Below are positions 35,025 to 42,971 of a stretch of DNA of 64,000 nucleotides, piece after piece. The first letter of the stretch is position 1. Each line of letters opens with the position of its first letter. The position numbers and the translations under genes are program-made. The stretch spans positions 3,472,001 through 3,536,000 of the forward strand of contig NZ_CP096883.1 of the NCBI RefSeq assembly GCF_023273895.1, in the 5' to 3' direction. Under the pieces are notes generated by a model. It was not told the DNA's origin and ran no database searches. It saw nothing but the letters and a program-made list of their open reading frames with translations. Source of the stretch: Sphingobacterium sp. PCS056 (lineage in GTDB: Bacteria > Bacteroidota > Bacteroidia > Sphingobacteriales > Sphingobacteriaceae).

Positions 35025-35555
35025 ATGGCTAAAAAAAAGGGCAGTCCTGCACAGGAGCGTGTACGGGCTGCATTTAAAGCGGCGATTGCCTACCTGGTTC
35101 CGCTGAAAGACTTGGTCGAGAAAGGCTATGCTGAAAAGGCTAAACGAAAAAAATCATTTGCATCAGCGCTCGCGCTGGGCCATCTGCTCCGTACGGCTAT
35201 CCACATCGTGGATGGTGAGCCGCAGGTGGATCCATCTAAAGTGCTGCTGAGCATCGGTACAGTGGCTGATGTGCAGGTTGACCAGATACACCGTTACCCC
35301 GATCGGATTGAGGTGACACATCACTGGTTTCCTGCCGCATATAGTGCCGCCGATGATTACCTGACGCTCTGTGCCTATCAGGTAGAAAAAGGGTATGCTT
35401 TTGTCAATGAGCTGACCTGGAAGAGGCGGGAGGGCAAAGTCATCTTACCCTTGCTGAGCGAATTTCAGGATGATGGCCTGCACCTCTATCTGATGGTGGC
35501 AGAACGGACAGGACAAAAATATGCACGTTCGCAATATTTAGGTTATTCAACATGA
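35025..35555 (+). CDS. DUF6266-like protein, divergent copy
   Basis: A 176-residue protein, start at ATG 35025, just after the DUF6266 gene. It keeps the same plan: a basic helical N-terminal part (AAFKAAIAYLVPLKDLVEKGY, SFASALALGHLLRTAIHIVDG) and a beta-rich part (RIEVTHHWFPAAYSAADDYLTL; LHLYLMVAERTGQKYARSQYLG) similar to the end of the preceding protein (RSKTRVSKSVYLG). It lacks the MGTIVHGANG start. It is translationally coupled to the DUF5675 gene through an ATGA overlap. Confidence 0.55.
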   Translation: MAKKKGSPAQERVRAAFKAAIAYLVPLKDLVEKGYAEKAKRKKSFASALALGHLLRTAIHIVDGEPQVDPSKVLLSIGTVADVQVDQIHRYPDRIEVTHHWFPAAYSAADDYLTLCAYQVEKGYAFVNELTWKRREGKVILPLLSEFQDDGLHLYLMVAERTGQKYARSQYLGYST

Positions 35556-35959
35556 TGAAAATGAAACATATCCTGCTGCTCCAACGGATGTATGGAGAAA
35601 ATGGAACTAATGGAACTTTGACCTATCGCGGTGAGCTGATCTGCCATACGATCGAACTGCCAGATCGCAATAATATTCCTCGGATCAGCTGCATCCCAAC
35701 GGGTCAATATCGATTGCAAAAACGGCGCTACCCCAGACATGGGGAGCAGATCGGTATTCCGAATGTGCTGGGGCGGGAGGCGATCTTGATCCATGCTGCA
35801 AATGACGCGCAAAAAGAACTGTTGGGCTGTATCGCTCCGGTCACCACTCTCACAGGTGAAGGAAAAGGACATGCAAGCGGTCAAGCGCTGGCCAAACTCA
35901 AGGCGCTGGTCTATGCTTTTTTGGAAAAAGGTGAGGAGGTGTATTTGGTGATTAAGTGA
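35552..35959 (+). CDS. DUF5675 family protein
   Basis: A 135-residue protein matching DUF5675: RMYGENGTNGTLTYRGELICHTIELPDR, then SCIPTGQYRLQKRRYPRHGE and ILIHAANDAQKELLGCIAP. The family has conserved His and Cys residues in a peptidase-like layout (HTIELP, IHAAND, GCI) and is common in prophages and secretion clusters; a cell-wall or peptide-cleaving role is suspected but not shown. The start overlaps the preceding stop (ATGA). Its last 12 nt, GTGATTAAGTGA, are nearly the unit of the tandem repeat that follows. Confidence 0.78.
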   Translation: MMKMKHILLLQRMYGENGTNGTLTYRGELICHTIELPDRNNIPRISCIPTGQYRLQKRRYPRHGEQIGIPNVLGREAILIHAANDAQKELLGCIAPVTTLTGEGKGHASGQALAKLKALVYAFLEKGEEVYLVIK

Positions 35960-36176
35960 CAGAGTAACGAAGTGATCAAGTGACCAGGTAACGAGTGATC
36001 AAGTGACGGAGTAATAAGTGATCAAGTAACGAGTGATCAAGTAACGGAGTAATAAGTGATCAAGTAACGAGTGATCAAGTAACGGAGTAATAAGTGATCA
36101 AGTGACGGAGTGATCAAGTGACCAAGTAACGGAGTAATAAGTGATCAAGTAACGAGTGATCAAGTGACGGAGTGAC
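35948..36176. repeat. Tandem repeat array, 38-bp unit
   Basis: Two identical 38-bp units lie at 36016-36053 and 36054-36091, flanked by degenerate copies. Each unit is built from GTGATCAAGTAAC and GGAGTAATA modules. The array starts at the stop codon of the DUF5675 gene. It has no unique spacers, so it is not a CRISPR array. Confidence 0.85.
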
Positions 36177-36204
36177 TTTCTAGCTTCTGACTAACATTCA
36201 AAAC

Positions 36205-36429
36205 ATGAAAAAAATAATAACAAAAATAAACCGTGCGCTGCAGGTGGTCCTGCTTGCGCCGATTAAATGGCCTGGTAAGGCCTTACAGATGTTCAAATAT
36301 ATCGCACTGGGGCTTGGTGTGGTGGAAACGGTATTGGATGATCCACACAAAAAGGAAACGGAGGAGTCTCCGCCAACGGAGAAGGGAACCGCGCAAAAAG
36401 AAAAGGAGGTGCCCGATGAAAGGGCATGA
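36205..36429 (+). CDS. Small hypothetical protein, cassette member
   Basis: A 74-residue protein with an amphipathic or membrane-associated first half (ALQVVLLAPIKWPGKALQMF, YIALGLGVVETVL) and a charged tail (KKETEESPPTEKGTAQKEKE). It overlaps the following small membrane protein gene by 14 nt in another frame. Pairing of two small hydrophobic proteins after DUF5675 recalls holin-like or spanin-like lysis units, but there is no direct evidence of function. Confidence 0.55.
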   Translation: MKKIITKINRALQVVLLAPIKWPGKALQMFKYIALGLGVVETVLDDPHKKETEESPPTEKGTAQKEKEVPDERA

Positions 36430-36580
36430 TATCCGGATCGGGACGCTCGGTGGCACGCTGTGTTCCATCTACGCGAGCTTTTCCTTTGGCGACCTTTTGC
36501 AGACGGCACTTATGGCCGTGGTCGGTACGGCCGTGAGCTATCTGACCAGTAGGCTATTAGGGAAGTGGAGGCGCAGATAG
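36416..36580 (+). CDS. Small membrane protein, holin-like
   Basis: A 54-residue protein, start ATG 36416 with GGAGG nearby (AAAGGAGGTGCCCG). Two short hydrophobic stretches, GTLGGTLCSIYASFSFGDLL and LMAVVGTAVSYLTSRLLG, end in a basic tail KWRRR. Small two-segment membrane proteins with a basic tail are typical of phage holins. The overlap with the preceding gene implies translational coupling. Confidence 0.55.
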   Translation: MKGHDIRIGTLGGTLCSIYASFSFGDLLQTALMAVVGTAVSYLTSRLLGKWRRR

Positions 36581-36712
36581 CAGAAATGAATAGGCTTATG
36601 CTGTGTCATGCATAAGCTTATTCGTTTTTCCGTAGCAGATTGTTTTGTGGATGCTTATCTTCAAACTACTCCGTAAAATACTGTTTTCCTGCCCTGATTT
36701 CTGAGCATGAGC

Positions 36713-37603
36713 TTAATTCGAATTTCTAAATTCATGTGGTGTCACGCCCGTTTTTTGCTTAAAAAGACGAGTAAAATGTTGCTGATAAGTGAATCCCAAC
36801 TGTTGTGCAACTTCACTGATCTGTTTTTTGTTGTCCCCTAACATGATTTTCGCTTCATTGATTATTTTAGATTGAATGTAATCCAATGCCGTACTCCCGG
36901 TTTCCTTTTTAATCAGATCGCCAAAATAGTTGGCCGAGAGATGGAGCTGATCAGCGCAATAACGTACAGCGGGTATGCCCAATTTCAGCGGTTGTTTAGA
37001 TCGAAAATAGGCATCTAATAGCTGTTCAAATCTAAAGAGGATATCCTTGTTTGCGTGGCTACGCGTGATAAACTGTCGATCATAAAAACGTAGACAATAG
37101 TTCAGAAAGAGTTCGATATGAGAAACGAGCAGCGTTTTGCTATGTTTGTCCAGGTTCTGCTCAGTTTCATAGGCAATTTTATCAAAACAATCGTTAATAG
37201 CCACCCTTTCTTTTTTAGAAAGATGGAGCGCTTCATGCACTGCGTAAGAAAAGAACGGATAATCTTTTATTTTACTGCCCAGATGCGTGTTTGCAATTAA
37301 GTCAGGATGAAAGACCAATGCTTTGCCCTGTGGCTTAATCGGCTCGCCCTCGATTCCGTAGACCTGACCCGGAGCTATAAAGACCAGGGTACCATCCGCA
37401 TAATCATAAGGCTGATTGCCATAGCGCATGTCACCACATTTAATATATTTCAAAAAAATGGCATAAATACCCATATACCTCTTAAAATAGTGGTAAGTCG
37501 GCATGTGGTCAAAATCCACGACACTGACCAGCGGATGCAGGGTGTCTACTCCTAAAGAGTCATTATACTGCTTGACCGTGTCGATTCTGTGTATCTCATC
37601 CAT
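36713..37603 (-). CDS. AraC-family transcriptional regulator
   Basis: A 296-residue regulator with an N-terminal cupin-like sensing domain (GTLVFIAPGQVYGIEG) and a C-terminal double helix-turn-helix (about 195-296): AVRYCADQLHLSANYFGDLIKKETG and ISEVAQQLGFTYQQHFTRLFKQKTGVTPHEFR. The second motif is the AraC signature. It is divergent from the CMD-ABM fusion gene, with 180 bp between, and is its likely regulator. Confidence 0.9.
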   Translation of the reverse strand: MDEIHRIDTVKQYNDSLGVDTLHPLVSVVDFDHMPTYHYFKRYMGIYAIFLKYIKCGDMRYGNQPYDYADGTLVFIAPGQVYGIEGEPIKPQGKALVFHPDLIANTHLGSKIKDYPFFSYAVHEALHLSKKERVAINDCFDKIAYETEQNLDKHSKTLLVSHIELFLNYCLRFYDRQFITRSHANKDILFRFEQLLDAYFRSKQPLKLGIPAVRYCADQLHLSANYFGDLIKKETGSTALDYIQSKIINEAKIMLGDNKKQISEVAQQLGFTYQQHFTRLFKQKTGVTPHEFRNSN

Positions 37604-37783
37604 CGTGTTAAAAATGATTATAAAACAAAATTACGAAATGCGCGGATAGCATGAATATCTGATCGGCTAAATCCGTAAAAATGGTAAATAAATCAGTAAT
37701 ATATATAAAATAGTTAAACTTATAAAGGTGAGCTTTGTATAGGAAAATAAGGAACAACAATACTAGTCATAAAAACGGATAAC

Positions 37784-38839
37784 ATGAACAAAAACAAACC
37801 ACTCAGGGCGCTACTCGTTTTTGTGCTCTCGATCACGACAGTGATGATACATGCACAACACCATACGACGGAGCTGTCTGGCCAGCAGCAGGGCCTAATC
37901 AACATGGCGGCTTCGACTGCAACCGGAAATATGGACCAGCTCCATACCGCACTCCACAAGGGTTTGGATGCAGGTCTTTCCCAGAATGAAATCAAAGAGG
38001 CACTGGTACAGCTCTACGCGTATACAGGTTTCCCCAGAAGCCTCAACGCGATCCAGATGTTGATGACTGTTGTGGATGAAAGAAAGCGCAGAGGCATAGT
38101 CGATGCAACTGGTCAGGAAATTACGGTCAACAACAGCACAAAGGACAAATACGAGCAAGGCAGAAAAGTGCTGGAAGAGCTGACAAAGACCACACAGGCT
38201 AAACCAGCGCCTGGCTTTGGCGAATTTGCCCCGCGCATGGATGCTTTTTTGAAAGAACATCTGTTTGCCGATATTTTTGCAAGCGATGTACTGAGTTATC
38301 AGCAAAGGGAACTGGTCACCATTGCTGCGCTGGCATCCATGCCCGGTGTAGAAGCACAGTTAAAGTCACATATCCATATGGGCAAGAATACCGGTATCAC
38401 GCAGCATCAACTCGAACAACTGGCTGGAATCATCGAAACAAATGTGAGTACCACACAGGCTAATACCGTCAGGAAACTGATCGATATACCTGCGGTACCC
38501 GTAATCAAGCCGGATATGATGGTTCGGATCTCGGAAATAGCCATACAGCCCGAATATCTGGAAGCTTACCAAGCCATTCTGAAAGAGGAAGCCGCGGCTT
38601 CTGTTGCTCTGGAACCAGGGGTCATCGCGATCTTTCCGATGTACCAACAGGAAGATCCGACCCAAGTACGAATTGTAGAGATCTATGCCGATAAAGAAGC
38701 CTACCAATCCCACTTGAAGACTCCTCATTTTGAACACTATAAATCGTCTACACTGCCCATGGTCAAATCCTTAAAGCTGATTGATATGACCCATATCGAT
38801 CGGGATGCGATGCTCGAAATTTTTAAAAAATTGCAGTAG
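37784..38839 (+). CDS. Exported double carboxymuconolactone-decarboxylase-like/ABM fusion
   Basis: A 351-residue protein with a signal peptide (ALLVFVLSITTVMIHAQ). CMD-like domain one (about 35-105) has LHKGLDAGLSQNEIKEALVQLYAYTGFPRSLNA; domain two (about 165-245) has QQRELVTIAALASMPGVEAQLKSHIHMGK. The usual CMD thiol motif (CxxC with His) is absent; QLYAYTGFPR and SHIHMG keep only part of it. A C-terminal antibiotic-biosynthesis-monooxygenase domain (about 255-330) follows (MVRISEIAIQPEYLEAYQAIL, HFEHYKSST). CMD and ABM genes often occur side by side; here they are fused and exported. Substrate unknown, probably an aromatic or quinone-like compound. Confidence 0.82.
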   Translation: MNKNKPLRALLVFVLSITTVMIHAQHHTTELSGQQQGLINMAASTATGNMDQLHTALHKGLDAGLSQNEIKEALVQLYAYTGFPRSLNAIQMLMTVVDERKRRGIVDATGQEITVNNSTKDKYEQGRKVLEELTKTTQAKPAPGFGEFAPRMDAFLKEHLFADIFASDVLSYQQRELVTIAALASMPGVEAQLKSHIHMGKNTGITQHQLEQLAGIIETNVSTTQANTVRKLIDIPAVPVIKPDMMVRISEIAIQPEYLEAYQAILKEEAAASVALEPGVIAIFPMYQQEDPTQVRIVEIYADKEAYQSHLKTPHFEHYKSSTLPMVKSLKLIDMTHIDRDAMLEIFKKLQ

Positions 38840-38974
38840 TTTACCAATTGGCTGGTCCTCACCACAGATCGTTGCTGCTATAGCTTGCTTCGACGGATCC
38901 CTGTCTTGTTTTGACAAGCGAAGTTTCTCGATATCATTTTAAAGCTGGGATGTAATTGTTACCTATCATTTTCG

Positions 38975-38998
38975 AACTTTCTTGTGGTCAGTTTGTTA
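38975..38998 (+). promoter_or_regulatory. ECF-type promoter candidate before ligD
   Basis: AACTTTC at 38975-38981 and GTTA at 38995-38998, position 21. It lies 117 nt before the start codon, so it is a more distant site than most. Confidence 0.4.
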
Positions 38999-39114
38999 TA
39001 CTGGAGATGGTGTTCAGAACATGTGCACATCCATGTCTGGACAATCTTTTTTCAGTCCATGATAAAAAATAGACGAATAAGGCATCTTCTTTTTGAACTT
39101 AAATCTCTTGAACA

Positions 39115-41811
39115 ATGGCTTTAGATCAATACCGAGAAAAACGAGCGCAGGATAAAACGACCGAACCCTTTGGAGGTCAATCTTCGGGTCAGGAATTACG
39201 GTTTGTGGTCCAGAAACATGATGCTTCCCACTTGCACTATGATTTTCGGCTGGAAATGGAGGGAGTACTCAAAAGTTGGGCTGTTCCGAAAGGCCCATCG
39301 CTCGATCCGGATATCAAGCGACTGGCCATGATGGTCGAAGATCACCCTTATGATTACAGGACTTTTGAAGGCATCATCCCAAAAGGACAATATGGGGGTG
39401 GTACGGTGATTGTTTGGGATGAAGGGACTTACGAACCTGCTGAACCGGTAGCGGGAGACCTCAAAAAACAAGAAAAAGAACTGCTAAAGCAGTTAAAAGC
39501 CGGCAAATTGAAATTTAAACTCAACGGTGAAAAGCTCAAAGGCGAATTTGCTCTGGTGAAAGCTTACGGGAAATCCGAAAACAGCTGGCTCTTCATGAAA
39601 CTGAAGGATAAGTACGCCAGTAAGAAAGATATCACGCTAAAAGACAAGTCGGTTATTTCTAAAAAAAGTATTGCCCAGATGGAGAAGTCTCCTGATCACG
39701 TCTATGGCAAGAAAATCATCAAAAAAAATAGTACGGCAAAGGACAAGCCTGCTGGAAAGAAAAAAGCAGCTGCCCGTATCGACGAGCAGATCGCAGATGC
39801 TGGAGAAACGGAGCGAACGGATGTCGATGTAGCGAAACTACTGAAAAAGGCCCCCAAACAAGCATTTTATAAGCGCGTAGAACCGATGCTTGCGACACTT
39901 ACGGACCAGCCTTTTGACCATGATGGGTGGCTGTACGAAGTAAAATGGGATGGCTATAGGGCCGTTTCATTTCTGAAAGGTGAAGAGGTCGAGATCAAAT
40001 CACGCAATGATAAGAGCTTTAATGAAAAATTTTATCCCATCTATCAAGCCCTAAAGTCCATGAAGCTCGACGCGGTTTTAGATGGTGAAGTCGTTGTCGT
40101 AGGAAAAGAGGGCCATGCCAATTTTGGTGCCCTGCAGAACTGGCGAAGTGAAGCAGATGGAGAATTATTGTATTATGTCTTTGATATCTTATGGTACAAC
40201 GGCAAGGACCTCACACACCTGACCTTGTCCGAAAGAAAGGGGATACTCGAAGAGATTTTGCCCGAAAGTGATCTTATCAGATTGAGCACTCCATTTTACA
40301 CTTCAGGCATTAAATTTTTGGAATCGGCAAAGAAGATGGGACTGGAAGGGATTATGGCAAAACGCATGGATAGCCTTTATCATAGCCATAGCAGAACAAA
40401 AGACTGGTTGAAAATAAAAGCCAACAGCCGACAGGAGGTCTTAATTGGTGGTTTCACTAAAAATGAAGGTTCCAGTAAAGCATTCAGTAGCCTCCTCGTC
40501 GGTGTCTACCAAGACAAAGACCTGGTCTACACGGGCAAGGTGGGCACCGGTTTTAGTGACAAACTGCAACTGGAGCTGCTCGAAAAATTTAAAAAGCTGA
40601 CCCGCAAAACTTCTCCCTTTAGTACAAAGCCCGATGTCAATAAAGCTTCGCGGTTTCGTCCAGATCCGCCGCATGCGGATGTTACGTGGCTGAGACCACA
40701 GCTCATCTGCGAAGTGAGCTTTACAGAAATGACAGCAGATGCTGTGATGCGCCATCCTTCATTTCTCGGTTTACGGGAAGATAAGGACCCCAAAAGCATC
40801 GTATTGGAAAAAGAGGTATCGACCCGTCAGGTTGTCGACGGATCGGATGATCAAATAACCGTAGCTTCAGGAAAAATGAAAAAGACTTTACTGAATCCGA
40901 AGGACCAAACACAGGTCAAAAAAATCAACAAACATGAACTCAAGTTCACCAACCTCGATAAGATTTTTTGGCCCAAAGAGAACATTGCAAAACGTGACCT
41001 GATCAATTACTACCATCAGGTGGCACCCTATATATTGCCCTATTTAAAAGATAGACCGCAGAGCATGAACCGTTTTCCCGACGGTATAACAGGGGAGGGA
41101 TTTTATTTTAAAAATGTAACCGATAGTGCTCCCGATTGGGCAGAAACCTACTTATATACAAGCGAAACGGATGACAAAGACAAGCAGTACCTGGTCGGGA
41201 AAGATGAGGCGACTTTGCTGTATATGGCCAATCTAGGTTGTATCGAAATGAATCCCTGGAGCAGTACGGTCAAAAAACCGGACCATCCGACCTTTTGTAT
41301 TATCGACCTTGACCCTGGTAAAAATTCATTTGATCAGGTCATCGAGACGGCACAGGTGACCAAAGAAATACTGGATAGCATGCATGTACCCTGCTACTGC
41401 AAAACAAGCGGCTCTACCGGTCTGCATATCTATATTCCTTTGAATAATAAATATACGTATGACCAGTCCAAAGAATTTGCCCGCGTCATCGTGACGCTCA
41501 TCAATCGACAGCTTCCAGACTATACGACGTTGGAACGTACCATCAAGGACCGCAAAGGGAAGATGTACCTGGATTTTCTGCAGAATAGACCGCATGCTAC
41601 CATTGCTGCTGCGTACTCGGTACGTCCAAAGCCCGGCGCAACGGTATCGATGCCCTTGCATTGGGACGAAGTGAAAAAAGGATTAAAGATGAGCGATTTC
41701 ACCATTTTTAATGCACTGGAACGACTTGAAAGTGAAGGCGATATCTTTAAGCCAGTTTTGGGTAAAGGCATTGATCTCAAAAAGATCATCGATGACTACA
41801 GCAAAAAATAG
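39115..41811 (+). CDS. ligD: ATP-dependent DNA ligase LigD (PE-ligase-polymerase)
   Basis: An 898-residue three-domain repair enzyme for non-homologous end joining. The 3'-phosphoesterase domain is first (about 25-165, QKHDASHLHYDFRLEMEG, with His and Asp metal ligands). The ligase domain follows (about 250-540), with adenylated Lys277 in EVKWDGYRAV, DGEVVVVG and GIMAKRMDSLY. The primase-like polymerase domain is last (about 610-890, TNLDKIFWPKENIAKRDLI, IIDLDPGKNSFDQ with the catalytic Asp pair, KTSGSTGLHIYIPL). The PE-LIG-POL order is the common Bacteroidota and Proteobacteria layout. The partner Ku gene is not in the window. Confidence 0.94.
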   Translation: MALDQYREKRAQDKTTEPFGGQSSGQELRFVVQKHDASHLHYDFRLEMEGVLKSWAVPKGPSLDPDIKRLAMMVEDHPYDYRTFEGIIPKGQYGGGTVIVWDEGTYEPAEPVAGDLKKQEKELLKQLKAGKLKFKLNGEKLKGEFALVKAYGKSENSWLFMKLKDKYASKKDITLKDKSVISKKSIAQMEKSPDHVYGKKIIKKNSTAKDKPAGKKKAAARIDEQIADAGETERTDVDVAKLLKKAPKQAFYKRVEPMLATLTDQPFDHDGWLYEVKWDGYRAVSFLKGEEVEIKSRNDKSFNEKFYPIYQALKSMKLDAVLDGEVVVVGKEGHANFGALQNWRSEADGELLYYVFDILWYNGKDLTHLTLSERKGILEEILPESDLIRLSTPFYTSGIKFLESAKKMGLEGIMAKRMDSLYHSHSRTKDWLKIKANSRQEVLIGGFTKNEGSSKAFSSLLVGVYQDKDLVYTGKVGTGFSDKLQLELLEKFKKLTRKTSPFSTKPDVNKASRFRPDPPHADVTWLRPQLICEVSFTEMTADAVMRHPSFLGLREDKDPKSIVLEKEVSTRQVVDGSDDQITVASGKMKKTLLNPKDQTQVKKINKHELKFTNLDKIFWPKENIAKRDLINYYHQVAPYILPYLKDRPQSMNRFPDGITGEGFYFKNVTDSAPDWAETYLYTSETDDKDKQYLVGKDEATLLYMANLGCIEMNPWSSTVKKPDHPTFCIIDLDPGKNSFDQVIETAQVTKEILDSMHVPCYCKTSGSTGLHIYIPLNNKYTYDQSKEFARVIVTLINRQLPDYTTLERTIKDRKGKMYLDFLQNRPHATIAAAYSVRPKPGATVSMPLHWDEVKKGLKMSDFTIFNALERLESEGDIFKPVLGKGIDLKKIIDDYSKK

Positions 41812-41831
41812 CTTGCAACCGTACGAAAAGG

Positions 41832-41860
41832 CAATGGTGGTATCCCAGCCATTGTTTTTA
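41832..41860 (+). terminator. Intrinsic terminator
   Basis: CAATGG...CCATTG stem with extended pairing and a TTTTTA run, 20 nt after the ligD stop. Confidence 0.7.
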
Positions 41861-42029
41861 TAAGCCATTTTTAGATCTATTGGATAACCGCTGGCTCGAC
41901 CTAAAACGGCTATTTGGCATCTCCTAGATCATAGAAGGATTGCTGCCGCGCTATGCACTTTTTGCGTAGCTTCCTATCGTACGCTTGAGACTGATGGGGA
42001 CCAATAGCAGGCGAAAGAAACAACTTGGG

Positions 42030-42359
42030 TTAATGCCATAGGCAGTCTTGCCAATCGGTCAACATATGGAAGAGTAATCCGACAGCAACAATGCGCGTTT
42101 TCGGAAAAAATAGCAATATGAAGTACACCGCAATGGCATAATAGGAGTGCAGTGGATGATAGCCTATGCTACAGCGCCCCGGATCGAAGATCGGTGTCGC
42201 TAACAAATGATCCAGATCCACGAGCATCGTACCGATCATAATCAACCAGGCCCGTTTCCATTGTTCTCTAAAAAACAGATAAGCCAATAATCCTGGGACT
42301 AAAAAATGTAAGCTGTAATGAACGAGCGGTTGTAAGTACTGTAATCTGTCAAGATCCAT
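42030..42359 (-). CDS. DUF6122 family membrane protein
   Basis: A 109-residue protein with hydrophobic segments (LVHYSLHFLVPGLLAYLFF; AWLIMIGTMLVDLDHLL; YAIAVYFILLFF) and the conserved-looking VDLDHLLATPIFDPGRCSIGYHPLHSY and MLTDWQDCLW. The D-x-D-H and H-P-L-H motifs recall metal-dependent membrane hydrolases of the YdjM type, which supports DUF6122. It is convergent with ligD and stands alone; function unknown. Confidence 0.72.
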   Translation of the reverse strand: MDLDRLQYLQPLVHYSLHFLVPGLLAYLFFREQWKRAWLIMIGTMLVDLDHLLATPIFDPGRCSIGYHPLHSYYAIAVYFILLFFPKTRIVAVGLLFHMLTDWQDCLWH

Positions 42360-42521
42360 GGATAAACAAAATATTAAATGAACGCTGGGCTTTATAAACG
42401 CTTTACTTAATGCAAATATAGCATCCAGCCGGAGAAACTGACTTAAATCTGGATAAATTTATCGATTTAGTCTAATTTGATACGGCTAGTATTTGTACAT
42501 CATAATTTGTAAAATTGAGCA

Positions 42522-42854
42522 TTAGACTAAATTTTGGAGACCAAATTGAGCCAGCTGATCAACTATCGGAAGGGTTTTCAATCCTAATTCGGTGAGGCTA
42601 TATTCAACTTTTGGAGGAATCTGGGGATAGACTTTCTTCGTGACCAATTTATGCTCAACAAGCATATTTAATTCTTGAATGAGCATCTTTTCACTAATGC
42701 CGGTGACAGCTCTTTTGAGTTCACCATAGCGCACCGTATTTTCATTGATCTGGAATAGGATCATCAGTGTCCATTTACCGGCCAACAATGATAGTGATGC
42801 TCTTACAGGACAACTTTCGTCACAAGGAGCTATTGATTTTATTTTTTTTCCCAT
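42522..42854 (-). CDS. HxlR-family transcriptional regulator
   Basis: A 110-residue winged-helix protein of the HxlR/YodB type. The N-terminal Cys pair (CDESCPVRASLSLLAGKWTLMIL) is characteristic, with the conserved cysteine before the first helix that senses reactive electrophiles or oxidants. The recognition part is RYGELKRAVTGISEKMLIQEL and the wing KVEYSLTELG. It is divergent from the NmrA-type gene, and two TGGTAAGTAC sites lie between them. Confidence 0.88.
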   Translation of the reverse strand: MGKKIKSIAPCDESCPVRASLSLLAGKWTLMILFQINENTVRYGELKRAVTGISEKMLIQELNMLVEHKLVTKKVYPQIPPKVEYSLTELGLKTLPIVDQLAQFGLQNLV

Positions 42855-42878
42855 TGATATTCAGTGATTCTAACCATT

Positions 42879-42909
42879 TGGTAAGTACCTAACTAAGTGG
42901 TAAGTACTT
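42879..42909. promoter_or_regulatory. Candidate HxlR operator, direct repeat
   Basis: TGGTAAGTAC occurs at 42879-42888 and 42898-42907, two helical turns apart, and AAGTACTT at 42902-42909 is palindromic. It lies in the 117-bp gap between the HxlR and NmrA-type genes. HxlR-type proteins bind GTA/TAC-rich sites, so it is the likely operator. Confidence 0.5.
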
Positions 42910-42971
42910 GTACAAAAGTAAGTTAATTAATAGATTTGAACAAGTTATACATCAAATAAAGATTAGCGCAT

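Noticed and set aside
35948..36176. Repeat array as a possible CRISPR
   Set aside because: Units are contiguous or degenerate without unique spacers, start at a stop codon, and no cas gene is nearby.
37717..37740. ECF-type motif before the CMD-ABM gene
   Set aside because: AACTTAT with GTAT is weak in both boxes, and the gene has a divergent AraC regulator; not counted among the ten sites.
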